From contig NC_134701.1 of assembly GCF_043290135.1 (NCBI RefSeq), positions 63,275,002 to 63,339,001 on the forward strand: 64,000 nt of DNA, read 5' to 3'. Both the position numbers and the translations under genes were made by a program. Under the pieces are notes generated by a model. It worked only from the letters and a program-made list of their open reading frames with translations. It ran no database searches and was not told the origin of the DNA. Positions within the stretch are counted from its first letter, which is position 1; each line of letters starts with the position of its first letter. This document shows positions 21,056-32,856 of the stretch, one piece after another. Source of the stretch: Rhipicephalus microplus (taxonomy: Eukaryota > Arthropoda > Arachnida > Ixodida > Ixodidae).

Positions 21056-21575
21056 TGCTTCTAAATTCCCCACATAGAAGCACTGCCATCCAGCGGACAT
21101 TTGAAGGACTAAACGAGAGGTGGTGCACGCACACTTTCTTACGGCTTGCGCTTCGGGTCTACTTCCCACCTTTAACCACGTCGAGTTCATGGTATATACT
21201 AGTTCACTGTATTCATGGCACTGCGTCCCAACGATCGCTCAACCTTTCTAAAACCAAGGAGGTTACGCCCAGCGACTATAACGTAGCAACCTTTTCCTGT
21301 CAGATAGTGTTCAATGTACATGTCAATGACTGTTAATGTTAAATAAGAGACAGAAGTATTCGGCCTTTACTTTCTTACAAATTGCGCTTCTTATCTACTT
21401 CCCACCTTTAACCACCTAGAGCTCATGGTATATACTAGTTCATTGTATTCATGGCACTGCGGCTCAACGCTCGCTAAACCTTTCTAAAACTAAGGAGGTT
21501 ACAACCAGCGTGTATAACGTAGCAACGCTTTCTTGTCAGATAGTGCTCAATGTACATGCCAATGGCTGCTAATGG
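21056..21575 (+). repeat. Two-copy direct repeat, period 236 bp, of the composite repeat
   Basis: The block around ACTTCCCACCTTTAACCAC occurs at 21161 and again at 21397. Each is followed by TCATGGTATATACTAGTTCA, GGCACTGCG, CTCAACC/CTAAACC, AAGGAGGTTAC and CAATGTACATG. A partial third copy lies at about 22610-22665. This is the continuation of the repeat whose head is at 19091. Confidence 0.8.
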
Positions 21576-21666
21576 GGATCGCAGCGTGCGCGGTAACTAA
21601 AAGCCGCTGAATGCTCCTGTGTCTCATTCCCCATTAGCAGTCCTTGGCATGTACATTGAGCACTAT
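21540..21666. repeat. Large imperfect palindrome, 39-bp arms, 49-nt loop
   Basis: Positions 21540-21578 pair with 21628-21666 in reverse complement at 37 of 39 bases (ATAGTGCTCAATGTACATGC at the outer ends). The left arm is the end of the second 236-bp repeat copy, so the right arm looks like an inverted duplicate of it. Confidence 0.85.
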
Positions 21667-21999
21667 TTTTATTGTTCAACAACGCACAGAAGAAATCTCC
21701 CACCGGCACCACCTTGGAGGTCAAAAAGTAACACTTGTTACACACTACTGCTACGAGGGACGAACGGGTGCCGCTATAAGGAGCTTCGCCCTTAAAACTT
21801 TATTTATCCCAAGAGGGAAAGGTGCGGTGGTGGAGTGTCAGAGGAGCCTGCCCAGCGTAGGTCTCCGCTACCCTCTTGGCCCAATCCAAGATCTGGTCCT
21901 GGACCTCGGGCGCCGAGCTGCACATAGCAGCCTCCCATATTATTTTATGTTGAGCGAGCGAAACAGCCACGTGCACACTATGAACGTGGTATGTTGTCT

Positions 22000-22140
22000 T
22001 GTTCTTACATGACACGCGTATCAGGCTTATAATGTTTGCACCAGTCATATATTCCGTCATCCATTGACGTCACGTAACACCGAATTCCGTATATGTAGAG
22101 CTAGCAAAACGGCCGCGAACACATCATCAAGCACCCAACA
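22000..22140 (-). repeat. Satellite monomer, reverse orientation
   Basis: Reverse-complement copy of the 146-bp unit (minus: GTTACGTGACGTCAATGGATG, TGTTCGCGGCCGTTTTGCTA). It is joined at 22130-22190 to a segment (CGTCAACGCTATATTGGAGT on minus) that also borders the array at 62900-62950. Confidence 0.75.
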
Positions 22141-22212
22141 TACTCCAATATAGCGTTGACGCGCGCGCATGCTGGGCACAGCAACGCTACGTTATAAAAA
22201 ACAAAACAAAAT

Positions 22213-22667
22213 GGCAGCATATCCACGGAGTGAATGATGGAGAGTGGGGCAAAGGATCCGTCCGTCCATTCGTTCTTGCTTCCGTCCGTCCATGCCTTCA
22301 TCTGTGTGACCGTCCGTGCGTCCATTCACCCGTCCATGCTTGCGTCTGTTCGTGCGTTCGCACGTTCTTCTGTGCGTCCGTCCTTGCGTTCGTCCATGCA
22401 TCCGCCCCTGCGTCCGTCCATGCGTCCATCCGTCGGTGCAGCCATCCGTGTGTCCGTCCATGCATGTGTCTGCGTGTTTGTTCGTCCATATATTCAATGC
22501 TCCAAGTACTACCATCTCGCAGCTTTTCATCATATATTCCGCATATGCACGCCATCCAACGAACATTCCAAGGACAAAACGAGGAGTGGCACACGCACAC
22601 TTTCTCAAGGCTTGCGCTTGGTGTATACTTACCACCTTTAACCACCTCGAGTTCATGGTACATACTA
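22213..22667 (+). mobile_element. Microsatellite-bearing repeat, copy C
   Basis: Head ATGGCAGCATATCCACGGAG, degenerate CGTCCATC words to about 22480, tail CTCGCAGCTTTTCATCATAT. It then runs on without interruption through CACGCCATCCAACGAACATT and ACCACCTCGAGTTCATGG to 22667, so it shows the uninterrupted order that is split at the other copies. It ends at the inverted terminus of the next element. Confidence 0.75.
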
Positions 22668-24869
22668 GGGAGCCTACTCCGTGTTTTAGGGTGGTGACAA
22701 CTTCGATCATGATTGTTACAACTGGCTAAAACGGCCCCCATGCGTGATGGGCCGCCATGTTGGTTCTGAGTTGTCGCTCGTTTACATTGACGGCAGCGTG
22801 GGTTTCAACGAGAAGAGGAGGTTTTTTGTATAGCAAATGCTGAAGGCTGAAGGGTTGTTTTCTGAAGTTAGCCGTGGTTTGGTAGAACAGGAAATACATG
22901 TTCGTGACTCGAGTTTGTATAAAATACTGTTCAAACAGTTCGTTTCTCCCACTTGGTAGACCCACCGCATTGGCGGAGTGAGGTTATTTAGGGAGCCTAT
23001 AGTTGCGAGGGGGAGAACCTCGATGTCACTATGAATGGACTTCAATGTCTGCGCGCCATTCATGAAGCATATTAACCGCAGCACTGCAAATACCTCAAAA
23101 GCCTCTTAGTGCAAGGCTCGAAATTGTGCTGTTTATATGATGGAACTTGTAACGACCGGGAAGGCAGAACAATCAACCGGGTAGCTCGCGATGTTCTCTG
23201 TAAACCGAATAGCTCAGCTAGCCTGTTTCTCATACCCTAAACATTTCATTTCTCCGTAATATAATTTCCTACAGTAGGTTTAGTTCCTGCGAACAAATCT
23301 GTACAATGACTGCTTAAAAACCTTACAAGCTGTAAGCATTACCCGAAAAAGTAGGGCATTCAATCACATTACACCGCCCTCCCCCTATGTGCAGAAGCCT
23401 GCATATAAGGCTAGAAGAAAAGCAAAGGGGAGCAACGAGGGACAAATCAAGTTTTTTCAGGTCAGATTTTATTGCAAACAGCATCCAAACGGCATCTGGC
23501 CTTGTGTCTTCAAACCATCCTGCCTCGTTTGCTGGCAGCTTGTGTCCTCGCAGTGGGCCTAGAGTAAAGCAATAAGACGAAAAATCATACACGGCTCCGA
23601 CCACATAATCGGAGTCCATACACAATTTCTCTACAAGCACTAAATAAAAGCGGAGTTTACGATATCAAATCATCTGTGTGTCTGGTTATGAAACAAAAGG
23701 ACAACACAAAAAATGATAGAACACATAAGGCATATTTGAGTTATGGGCTGACAACCGACTTGCTTAGTGCACATATACTGCTCCGTTCAGGACCGACAGA
23801 TAGACAGAAAGATGGACGGACATGAACAGTAAATCTGTCGCATTCTATGTTATTAAAGAGAAGTTCTGTTTGCCATTATTGAGCGAGTTTCGGTGTGGTT
23901 GCGCGTGTCATTGAAGCGAAGAACGAATACACCATGGCAAGCCACACAAAAGTTAGTTGCGTTGCAACTTTGCTAGCCAAGCGCCTACAGGGAACGCGTT
24001 CATCGGCTCGTCTGTCTACCTCTCCAAATGCCCTTCCTTAGCAACCAAGGTGAAATTGCAGGATGCGAACAACTGCCAGAAAAAGAAGAAGCGAACGGGA
24101 GCGTCTGTAGGTGGTTTACGGGCCTGGCGTTTTCCATGACGAATGCAGCGACGGCTTCGGAAACCGACAAAGTGCAGATAGTGAATGCATGTAGGACCAC
24201 TCATTCTACTAGTCATATCATTCGATTGAGGAACTGCGCTTTGACTACAAGGATAAACAAGCACACTCGACCATCTTCCGCTGGCACAGCGTAGCCGGAC
24301 GAAGCCTAACTCATTATTATACTGTGCACGTTGTCGTGCTTACTTTGCTCAAACTGCTTTTCCTTGCATGGCTAAGTCAGCCATTACACGAAATGTGCGG
24401 TGAAATACTCAACCCACTCGCAATACAATGGGTACTCACCTCACAAACACGGCGAGAAATAGTCGCCTTCAAGCAGTCTCACTTCACTTGTGTAGCCCAG
24501 CGTTTCCGGTGGCTAGAGCAAGTAGGGAAGCGGGAAGGTCTCCAGATGGTTTTGCATTGTGGCATGCAGCACTCTGGCATATAGACTTCAAAGTTCTTTT
24601 ATGTGTGGTTAGCACGAGGATGGTGTCGTAGCGGAAGTTACGTCTATGGGGTATTCAAACGCAGCTCATACCGCAGCTTGCACACCCGCGCCAACATGCA
24701 GCTGGTGCAGTGTGACGGAGCAGGAACGCCTGGCCGCAAAAATCAACATGGCGCCTGTTGCCACGGAAACCGGAACTGGCAACATTGTGTTTTAGCGAGC
24801 GGCGGCAAGTGGTGGGTCAAAGGCTGACACCACCCTAAAACACGGAGAAGCGTGCACATGAAGGCTCCC
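22668..24869. mobile_element. 2.2-kb DNA with inverted termini; probable non-autonomous DNA transposon
   Basis: The left end is GGGAGCC then CTCCGTGTTTTAGGGTGGTG. The right end is the reverse complement of the same blocks, with about 15 extra bases between them. Both ends abut a TA dinucleotide. The interior has no recognisable transposase. The longest frames (23323-23640 and 22726-22965, minus) resemble nothing I know. A further GGGAGCC after TTA occurs at 22990, so nested or duplicated ends are possible. Assignment to a superfamily is not justified. Confidence 0.5.
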
Positions 24870-24871
24870 TA

Positions 24872-25646
24872 CCAGAGCGTAAAGCCTCTTGATCCTGGGA
24901 AAGCAGAGAAGAAGAAAAGATAGGAGAGGGCATGCAAATTTTCGCCAATTCTCCCACGGGCGTGCCGCAGAATCCAATGGAGGTGGTTTATTTGCAGCAG
25001 CATGCGGGTCACAGTAGAGCTGAGGTTTTTTTCAAATGGTGATAATACAGTTAAGAACACCGATTCAACTGTTTATTGAAGAATTAGCTTCTTCAAAGTC
25101 GTATTGATGGGGCTTGCTAATTAAATAAAAGTTTTTATGGGGAGTACTACGAAGTGGATGTTTTTCTGCCGAATAATAACATGCTGTACGTTTCCGTCTG
25201 ATGTAGTTCGGCTTGTGGCATGCCTGTCTGTGTTCGGCTCCTTTTCTCGTGCTTTTGCGCCAGTATACAACACAGGTACTTACAGTGTCACATATTGCAA
25301 TGACTTCGTGGATGGTGGATCATTTAGCCATGTGTTCATCTTCTCGGCGTGAAAGTAGCTTTTAGCAGCGGTCAACAAATTGAAGAAGACCTTTGAGCAA
25401 TGCTAATACGATTAAGTTCACCAACAGTGACTCATCTATCACAATAACAGAAACATAGGAACACGAATAATTAGAACTGTGTTTTCACGTTTTTGTCAAA
25501 GAAACTGGCAATCAGGTTACTTGTGAGAGGAGAAACTCTGCACCAGGAATGTCATCAGAATCTGCTCTTCGATAGCGACCAAAAAATTCTATCCGGGCTG
25601 ACTGATCCTGGTCAGAAGTACCCATGTGATAGTGGTATAAAAGGTA
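24872..25646. other. Unassigned stretch before the gypsy element
   Basis: It begins CCAGAGCGTAAAGCCTCTTG, comparable to CCGGAGCATAAAGCCCC at about 37088-37105, so a dispersed repeat end is likely. The rest is AT-rich with no gene. Confidence 0.3.
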
Positions 25647-25650
25647 ATAT

Positions 25651-25827
25651 TGTTGAGTACATGCACGAAGACAAAGAAGCGTATACGATGAACGCACTTG
25701 TAGCCCAGAGCGAGAGAGGAAGAAGAGGATCAGGAGGATCTTTAAGCAGTCGGCCGCTTCTGAGCTGCCCCTCGCGACCTAATAAACAGCCCCTTTCAAC
25801 GTCTACCAGTCTTTTTCAAACGTAACA
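25651..25827 (+). repeat. 5' LTR of the 25.6-30.9 kb gypsy element
   Basis: 177 bp, TGTTGAG...CGTAACA, with CCTAATAAAC as a probable polyadenylation signal. Ten differences from the 3' LTR, consistent with an old insertion. Confidence 0.93.
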
Positions 25828-25923
25828 GAGTGGTGGAGGAGCTGGGTAAGCGCTTCAACTACGGAACGATCACTGCCACAGCTTCGACGAAGCCGTCGAC
25901 TTGCCGGTCTCCCACCATCTGCC

Positions 25924-27183
25924 GTGAGTGACTTCGACTTGCCCGAAGAAGCAGGCGTTTTCAGGACGGCACCATCTAGCCCGCTTCCGTACTACCGAGT
26001 TCCACCGCCCTTCGGAGGAAAAGCCGAAGAAGATGTCGACGCCTGGCTCACTAAGTACAAACGTGTGGGCAAGTCCAACGGTTGGGATGCAGCCGCTATG
26101 CTAGCCAACGTAGTGTTCTCCCTGACCGACACCGCACTGGTATGGTACGAGAACCACGAGGACGCTCTCACGACGTGGGATCTTTTTGTTGAAGAGCTCA
26201 GGGCGTGTTTCGACGACTCGATTGCTAGAAAGAAGCGGGCTGAGCAAACACTGTCGCAACGGGCACAGCTACCAGGTGAGACATGCACCACTTACATAGA
26301 AGTGTTAAGGCTGTGCAAGGTGGTCTGTGCTACCATGTTGGAAGAGGACAAAGTTGGGCATCTGCTCAAGGGGATTGCTGAGGACGTGTTTATTTTTCTA
26401 ATTTGAAAAGAAAGCCCCAGTTTTGTGTCAGACGTCATTCAGCATTGCCGAACGTTTGAAACGCTCAAGATGCGTCGAATTGCGCCCGAGTTTGGTCGGC
26501 TGGCTAACGTTACAACTGTTGCCAGTGTGGACACGAATCCTGGCCTCGACCTTTTTTTTTCTACCATTCGACAGATTGTTCGTGAGGAACTGTCCCACCG
26601 AGAAATGTCGTGTTCGACAGCTGACAATCGCGAGTTGTGTCTGCCACGTGAGGCTATGAATGTGCCTCCTTTGACCCTATGGCAACCGACGATGAGCGCG
26701 GCAACTGTGGAGTACAGCCCAGTCCCACAGTCAAAGATGACAACCAGATTTCCCGCGTCACGGTGTGACCGAAGCTCTCAGCACATGCCTCCTCGACAAC
26801 CGACGTCTCGGTACGACGCACCCGACCAGTACATCCGTCACGCAAAAGCAAATGATGACGCTCTATTCATCGACGACCGACCGACGTTTTGAGCTCGGCC
26901 GGTGTGCTATTCCTGCGGTATGCCAGGCCACATATGGAGATTTTGCAACCGTCGGGTGACTCCTCGGTATCACCAACCATCCTACTTTTTACGACCCTTC
27001 AAACAGCCTCATGGTGTCCGGTGGCCGGCCCACATACCACCTGATGACAACTATTGGCCCAGCAACTTCCGCAACCACTCCCCGGCATCTGACAGGAGTT
27101 TAACGCCCCCACCGCGACCTCGTGCTCATCGTTCTCCTTCACCGCTGCGTCGCAAAGCGCCCTCTTCGCCACCGGAAAACTAG
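25924..27183 (+). pseudogene. Gag of the gypsy element
   Basis: One frame (starting VSDFDLPEEAG, with GTG where ATG is expected) runs to 27183 with stops at 26404-26406 and 26890-26892. The N-terminal part shows the tick gypsy gag pattern (EDVDAWLTKYKRVGKSNGWD, ALVWYENHEDALTTWD, RLCKVVCATMLEEDKVGHLL). A zinc knuckle CYSCGMPGHIWRFC (C-x2-C-x4-H-x4-C) lies near 26901-26950, expected to package the RNA. The tail is proline/arginine-rich. Only the two stops and the lost ATG break it. The CCHC residues are intact. Confidence 0.9.
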
Positions 27184-27194
27184 CCAGCGCGGCC

Positions 27195-30100
27195 AATGGG
27201 GGTGAGGTCGCTGGAAACATGCTACTGAGAGAAATACCTCCCGTCTGTATGTTTAAAAACAAAGTGCGTGTTTTCGTAGATCATGTGCCTGTGATGGCCT
27301 TGGTGGACACAGGTGCATCAATTTCAGTGATGAGTGCTTCCTTTAAAGACGTGTTAGGGTGGAAAGTTGTTTTTACCTGAAATGAAACTTCGACGTTCTG
27401 TGGAGTGAGTGGAGAGCCATTGCGCCCTATTGGTGTGTGTAGTGCTGAGGTATTTTTGGGAGGCTTTATGATAACGACAGAGTTTGCGATTATTCCTCGG
27501 TCGACATATGATGTCATTCTCGGCATGAACTTCTTGCGAGAATGTGGTGCCACTGTAGACTGTCGCACGGGGAAAGTCTTTGTGAGTGGCCAGATGCCTT
27601 CAGAACTCCAGCGAATGACCAAACTACGCTGTGTGTCTGTGGCGATACGTTCATACCTGCGTTGTCTACCGTACGTGTTCCTGTTGTTTGTCGCGGCGCG
27701 GTTTCTGACAGCTTCGATGCGAGCATAGAACCAATGCACATAAACTGCGTGAAGAATAATGTGTTGGTTCCCCATTGTGTGGTGTCGATTGATGGCAGAA
27801 GAACTGGCCTATGGACTGTAAACTGTTCCTCTGAGCCCGTGACACTACCCAATGGTTGGAAATTAGCTTCGGTCAGCAAAGAACACGTGACCTTATCAGT
27901 GGTCGAGCTCACAGACGTGCCGGAAGAACGTGACGGAACTGGTTGTCACAATTTGGACGGGGCGCTTATGGCAACGATAAGTACGTCGCTTAGCTCAAGC
28001 GAGCGCCGAACTTTAATGAATGTACTGTTGAAGCACGTTTCGGTATTTGACTTTGCGCAGAATGGCAAAGTAATCCCTATCCCCCTGTATCGAACGCGCC
28101 ATACCATCAAAACTGGCGTGGCAAGTCCGGTTCGCCAAAAACCATATCGTGTTTCCCCGTCAGAAAGACAAATTATCAACGACCAAGCGCAGGGAATGAT
28201 GCAAAAGAGAGTGGTACAATATTCAGTCAGTCCGTGGGCAGCACCGGTAATCCTTGTTAACAAAAAAGATGGATCTTGTAGATTTTGCGTTGACTATCAC
28301 CGACTGAATGTCGTGACTAAAAAGGACGTATACCCGCTGCCCCGTATAGAGGACGCAATAGACTGCTTACATTCGGCCTCTTATTTTTACTCCGTAGACT
28401 TACGATCCGGTTATTGGCAAATTCCGATGCACCCAGAGGACAAGGAAAAGGCTGCTTTTGTAACCCCTGATGGGCTTTTTGAATTCAACGTGATGCCGTT
28501 TGGACTGTGCAATGCACCGGCAACGTTCGAGAGGTTTATGGACACCATTCTGCGTGGCTTGAAGTGGAACATCTGCATGTGCTACCTCGACGACGTCGTC
28601 ATCTTTGGCCGCACGTTCAGTGAACACAACTCTCGTCTGGATACTTTTGTGAACTGCATCCGTAACGCTGGCCTAATTTTACTCGAAGAAATGCCACTTC
28701 GGAGACCGCCAGACGCTTGTGCTCGGGCATCTCGTTGACAAGGATGGCATCCGCCCTGACCCCCCGAAAACAGCAGCAGTTGAGGCGTTCAATGCGCCGC
28801 GTTCCGTCAAGGAGCTTCATAGTTTCCACGAGCTTTGTTCGTACTTCTGCCGCTTTATTCCAAAATTTGCCGACGTTGCGTGTCCTCTCACATGCCTCTT
28901 ACGAAAGGACAATTCCTTTGAGTGGACTCCGGAGTGCGATTCTTCATTCCGTCAATTGAAGTTTTTGCTGACGTCACGACCCGTCCTTCAGCACTTCAGT
29001 CCTTCTGCTCCGACAGAGCTTCATACGGATGCTAGCGGCATAGGTATTGGAGCCGTTCTAGTACAACGTTACGGTGACCGCGAACACGTCATCGCATACG
29101 CAAGTCGCTCCCTAAGCAGGCCGGAACAGAACTACACTGTTACGGAACAAGAACGCCTGGCGGTATTATTTGCAATTGAGCGATTTAGGTCTTACCTGTA
29201 CGGACGCCCATTCACAGTCGTAACCGACCACCACTCGTTGTGTTGGCTTGTCAACCTTCGTGACCCTTGAGGCCACCTTGTGCGCCGGGCACTCCGGCTA
29301 CAAGAATACAGTTTTACTGTCGCTTACAAGAGTGGTCGTCGACATGCTGACGTGGACTGTCTTTCACGTATGCCACTTAGCACAACAGACTGTGAATCCG
29401 ATGACCTGTACCAGCTTGTAGCGTCTGTGTCGCCTACGTTCCCGGACTATCCCAGTTTCAGAGCAGAACAGCAGAAGGATGCTAAACTAGCACCACTATT
29501 TGCCGCTGCATCCGCTTCCACTAGTCCACGCCGTTTCTGTATGCGTGATGGACTGTTGTTCAAAAGAAACCCCTCCAGCAGTGGCGCGCCTTTCCTTCTA
29601 GTGGTCCCGGAGAGCCTGCGGACAGTTATTATGAGTGTCATGCATGACGGCCCTACATCGGGACGTTTAGGTTTGGCGCGGACGCTTCACCGGACTAAAG
29701 AGCGCTTTTATTGGCCTGGTATGCAGAAGTCTGTTGAGAGTTATGTGGCAAGCTGCATGCAATGTTAGCGTCACAAACGTTCATCAACTGGTCCAGCTGG
29801 TCTTCTACAGCCGATGCCTACTCCAGGCGCACCTTTCAAACAAGTGGGCATTGACTTTCTGGGCCCCTTCCCAAAATCGGCTAAGGGCAACCGATGAATA
29901 ATTGTTTGTGTCGACTACCACACACGCTACTGAGAGACGGCGGCCGTCCCCTCCGCAACTGCCAGTGAAGTCTCGCCCTTTTTGTTACAGTACGTCATCC
30001 TCCGACATGGCCCACCTCGCCTGATCATCAGTGACTGTGGACGACAATTCACAGCGGATGTCGTGAAGGAACTACTCCGTTTATGTGAATCCCGCCTGCG

Positions 30101-30689
30101 TCACTCGACACCATACCACCCCCAAACTAACGGGCTGACGGAGCGTACCAACCGCACCATTATCAACATGTTGTCTATGTATGTCTCATGCGACCACAAG
30201 AACTGGGTTGACATACTCCCGTTCATTACTTACGCGTTCAACACCGCGAAGCATGCGATTACAGGCTATAGCCCTTTCTTTTTGCTTTACGCACGTTCGC
30301 CCCGGCACACAATCGACACAATATTGCCTTTCTGTGACCACGACAACGTCACTGTCGCCGAGACTCTCTGCCTCGCCGAAGAGGCGCGTCGCATAGCTCG
30401 ACTACGCACATTGGCATCGCAAGACAAAGCGAAGGCACGATATGACATTCATCATCGACCAGTGATTTATCGCCGTGGTGATCTGGTGTGGTTGTGGACT
30501 CCGATACGCAAGCGCGGGTTATGCCAAAAGTTTTTGGCCACTTACGATGGACCTTTTGTCGTTGTCGACAGACTTCCAGAGGTCAACTATGTAATAGCTC
30601 GTCTCACGGCGAGTGGTGGACGAGCTGCCAAAGCTCAAGTGGTTCATGTTGCCCGCCTGAAACTGTACACGCCACGACAACTCGACTGA
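27195..30689 (+). pseudogene. Pol of the gypsy element: protease, RT, RNase H, integrase
   Basis: Protease: ALVDTGASISVM (DTG) near 27300, stop near 27380, then YDVILGMNFLRECGA. RT is in another frame from 27542 (SVDLRSGYWQIPMHPED, FVTPDGLFEFNVMPFGL, active-site YLDD in CMCYLDDVVIF), with a shift near 28690. RNase H follows: LHTDASGIGIGAVL, TEQERLAVLFAIE, VVTDHHSL, with TGA at 29268-29270. Integrase: zinc-binding H-H-C-C region ending SYVASCMQC, TAG at 29766-29768, two TGA near 29895 and 29930, first aspartate in VGIDFLGPFP, second in IISDCGRQFT, glutamate in GLTERTNRT, and a C-terminal tail to 30689. Catalytic residues of every enzyme are still visible, but the stops and shifts rule out function. 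Confidence 0.92.
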
Positions 30690-30723
30690 CTCGTCCGGTG
30701 GCCTTCGTCTGCGCGGAGAGGAA

Positions 30724-30900
30724 TGTTGCGTACATGCACGAAGACAAAGAAGCGTATACGCTGAACGCACTTGTCGCCCAAAGCGAGAGAAGAAGAAGAG
30801 GATCAGGAGGATCTTTAACCAGTCGGCCGCTTCTGAGCTGTCCCTCACGACCTAATAAACGGCCCCTTTCAACGTCTACCAGTCTCTTTCAAACGTAACA
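30724..30900 (+). repeat. 3' LTR of the 25.6-30.9 kb gypsy element
   Basis: 177 bp, TGTTGCG...CGTAACA, following the integrase stop by about 35 bases and preceded by a purine-rich stretch. Confidence 0.93.
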
Positions 30901-30904
30901 ATAT

Positions 30905-31344
30905 AGTTTCTTTTCGGGGAACGGAAGACATTAACGGAAGCAGGCATGACGATTGCGGCCATCGTCTCCTTGAAAATGGCTCACTCGCTACCACCACGCT
31001 ATAGTTTTTTTTTCGTTGCGCCTCTGGATTTTTTTAAATTTTTTTATGAACCGCACCACTTTCATGATTTCTGCGTGTTAATTCCTCCCCCACCCCGGCG
31101 AAAAAAATAAATAAAAAAATAAATACCCTTATAGAAACGAGCGCCAATCAGTGTAATCTTTATTGATCCATTCATTTGTTTTCTCCAACAAATGCTCTCG
31201 TAAACAAATCCTAGCAGCCACGAAAAGCATGATCGAGAAGCTGTATCATCCAACGTAAATGTTCGCAGTGAAAGGAGAGTACAGTTGTGCATTTTCGATG
31301 ATTGCCGAGGTGCGTGCGAGGTGAAGAAGTATGAGCTGAATATT
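30905..31344. other. Unassigned, AT-rich
   Basis: Poly-T tracts near 31005-31045 and a run of AAATAAATA words near 31105-31125. No gene or known repeat. Confidence 0.35.
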
Positions 31345-31740
31345 GTTATTTATTTTATTTATTTATTTAGACGTACTGCAGAACAGCATTTTGGTCCAGA
31401 CAAGAAGGCATGAGAAACGTCAAGTGATTCGTACTAGCAAAAAAAGAAAGTATTCGTATGCTATCAGACGTCACGTGTCTGTGAAACAGCAACAAAATTT
31501 ATAACACATTTGACACTCTAATCACCAAGTAGATAATGTTCCAGTGACATTGAAAAATCGCCAGCCGAAAAAATCTCATGAGGTAGTGAATCGCATTCTT
31601 TAACTGCTGTAGGAAAATAACTGCATTTATAAGCAATAATTCGTGAAATTATGGCGGTGCCAATGATCGATCATGTTTATGGTAGGTATTCGTAGCAGTG
31701 GCTGGCTGAACTCAACAAGGTGCACTTAGGGCAACTTTCC
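31345..31740 (-). repeat. Possible LINE 3' end (untranslated part) with TAAA tail
   Basis: At 31346-31370 a run of TTTA units is followed by GACGTACTGCAGAACAGC, the form expected of a minus-strand LINE 3' end with a TAAA tail. No coding sequence is recognised upstream on the minus strand, so this rests on tail shape and recall of similar arthropod repeats. Confidence 0.35.
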
Positions 31741-31860
31741 CCGGCATAAGTTTGTATAAAAACGCTAAACGATTCAAATTTCAATTTGTTTCTAATAAAG
31801 GGATTTCGCATATTGACGACAACTCCACTTTGAAGAACGCACGAATAGGCGATAAAAAAT

Positions 31861-32046
31861 CACAGCATATCCACGAGGTGAATGATGAAGAGCGGGGCAA
31901 AGCTTGTGAACGGACGGATGGACGCACAGATAGAGGGACGGATGCATGGACGAACGAATGTATGCACACAGGGACGCATAGAAGCATGGAAGGACTGATG
32001 GACGCTTCGTCCCACTCATCATCATTCACTGCATGAATATGCTGTG
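31861..32046. mobile_element. Compact 186-bp inverted-repeat version of the microsatellite-bearing repeat
   Basis: The left arm CACAGCATATCCACGAGGTG, ATGATGAAGAGCGGGGCAAAGC is matched by the reverse complement of the right arm (CACAGCATATTCATGCAGTG, ATGATGATGAGTGGGACGAAGC), about 45 bp each. Between them lie GGAC/GGAT-type tetranucleotide words. This copy shows that the head sequence found elsewhere is a terminal inverted repeat. No target duplication was clear. It encodes nothing. Confidence 0.85.
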
Positions 32047-32608
32047 ACACAATTTTTGTTCACATCCAATGGAATGCAACTGGCTACAACAACGATACGA
32101 GGCATACGACCCACGGCACAAGGAGCTTCACCCCCAAAAACACGTATGTTGATGAGAAGCCCAAAACAATATTTCAAATGCAGCATACGGCGATACTTTG
32201 ATACGAGCAATATGAAAGGTGCCTTACCTCGCAAAGTACACTGTTCTTTGTTGTAAGGAAGTTTTTACGGCTGATATGTTGTGCAGCCACTGCTGCTTGC
32301 GCAAGCTATCGCGTTTACCTTGGGGTATCGGTAAAAAGTGCGTAACCATTTTCACTGTGGTTGCTGCAGTCATAGGCGCCGCAGCACGGCTTAGCGCCCG
32401 CACAAAGTACAGAAAACAAAGCACGTGCTATGTTTGTCACGCAGAGCGTCGGTGAAAAATGGCAGGAGCGAAAAAGAAAAACGGAAGCATAGTGCAAGAT
32501 CCGCGCTTCTCCAAGGGCAACTGTGAAGGAGGCCAATCATCGTACAGAAAAAGTGTTAAGACCGGAGGGGGGCGGTGAAGGGGGGCAAGGAGAGTTAGAG
32601 GAGTTAAA
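32047..32608. other. Unassigned stretch before the P-like element
   Basis: It contains GGCACAAGGAGCTTCACCCC, then CAAAA, at about 32117-32140, a variant of a motif also at about 16937 and 21780 (AAGGAGCTTCGCCCTTAAAA). Otherwise no gene is visible. Confidence 0.35.
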
Positions 32609-32856
32609 GCCAACGTTTTTAGATACTTTCAGCTTGCAAACTCGCTTCGAGAGGCGGCGTTGTTTTGTCGCCGTTGCGAAAGGTGGCGCTGGCGTTCCGT
32701 TGAGATCAGTTGGGAAGCAGTGAGTGGCGGTGACGCTTGCTTCAGACACGTGCTTTTGGTGTGTTGCTGGCGCTCGCACGTTCATCACGCCTGTACTTCC
32801 AGCTTGGACACGTTCTACAGTGGTATGAACTCTTTGCAGTGAACTCTTTGCAGGGG

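Larger units (their letters stand above)
25651..30900 (+). mobile_element. Full-length Ty3/gypsy retrotransposon, inactive
   Basis: 177-bp LTRs at 25651-25827 and 30724-30900 start TGTTG and end AACGTAACA. They differ at about 10 positions (roughly 5.6%). ATAT at 25647-25650 and 30901-30904 fits a 4-bp target duplication. TGGTGGAGGAGCTGGG just after the 5' LTR is a candidate primer site and GCGGAGAGGAA before the 3' LTR a purine tract. The order is gag, protease, RT, RNase H, integrase. All domains are recognisable, but the copy has lost the gag start codon and carries multiple stops and frameshifts. Confidence 0.95.
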
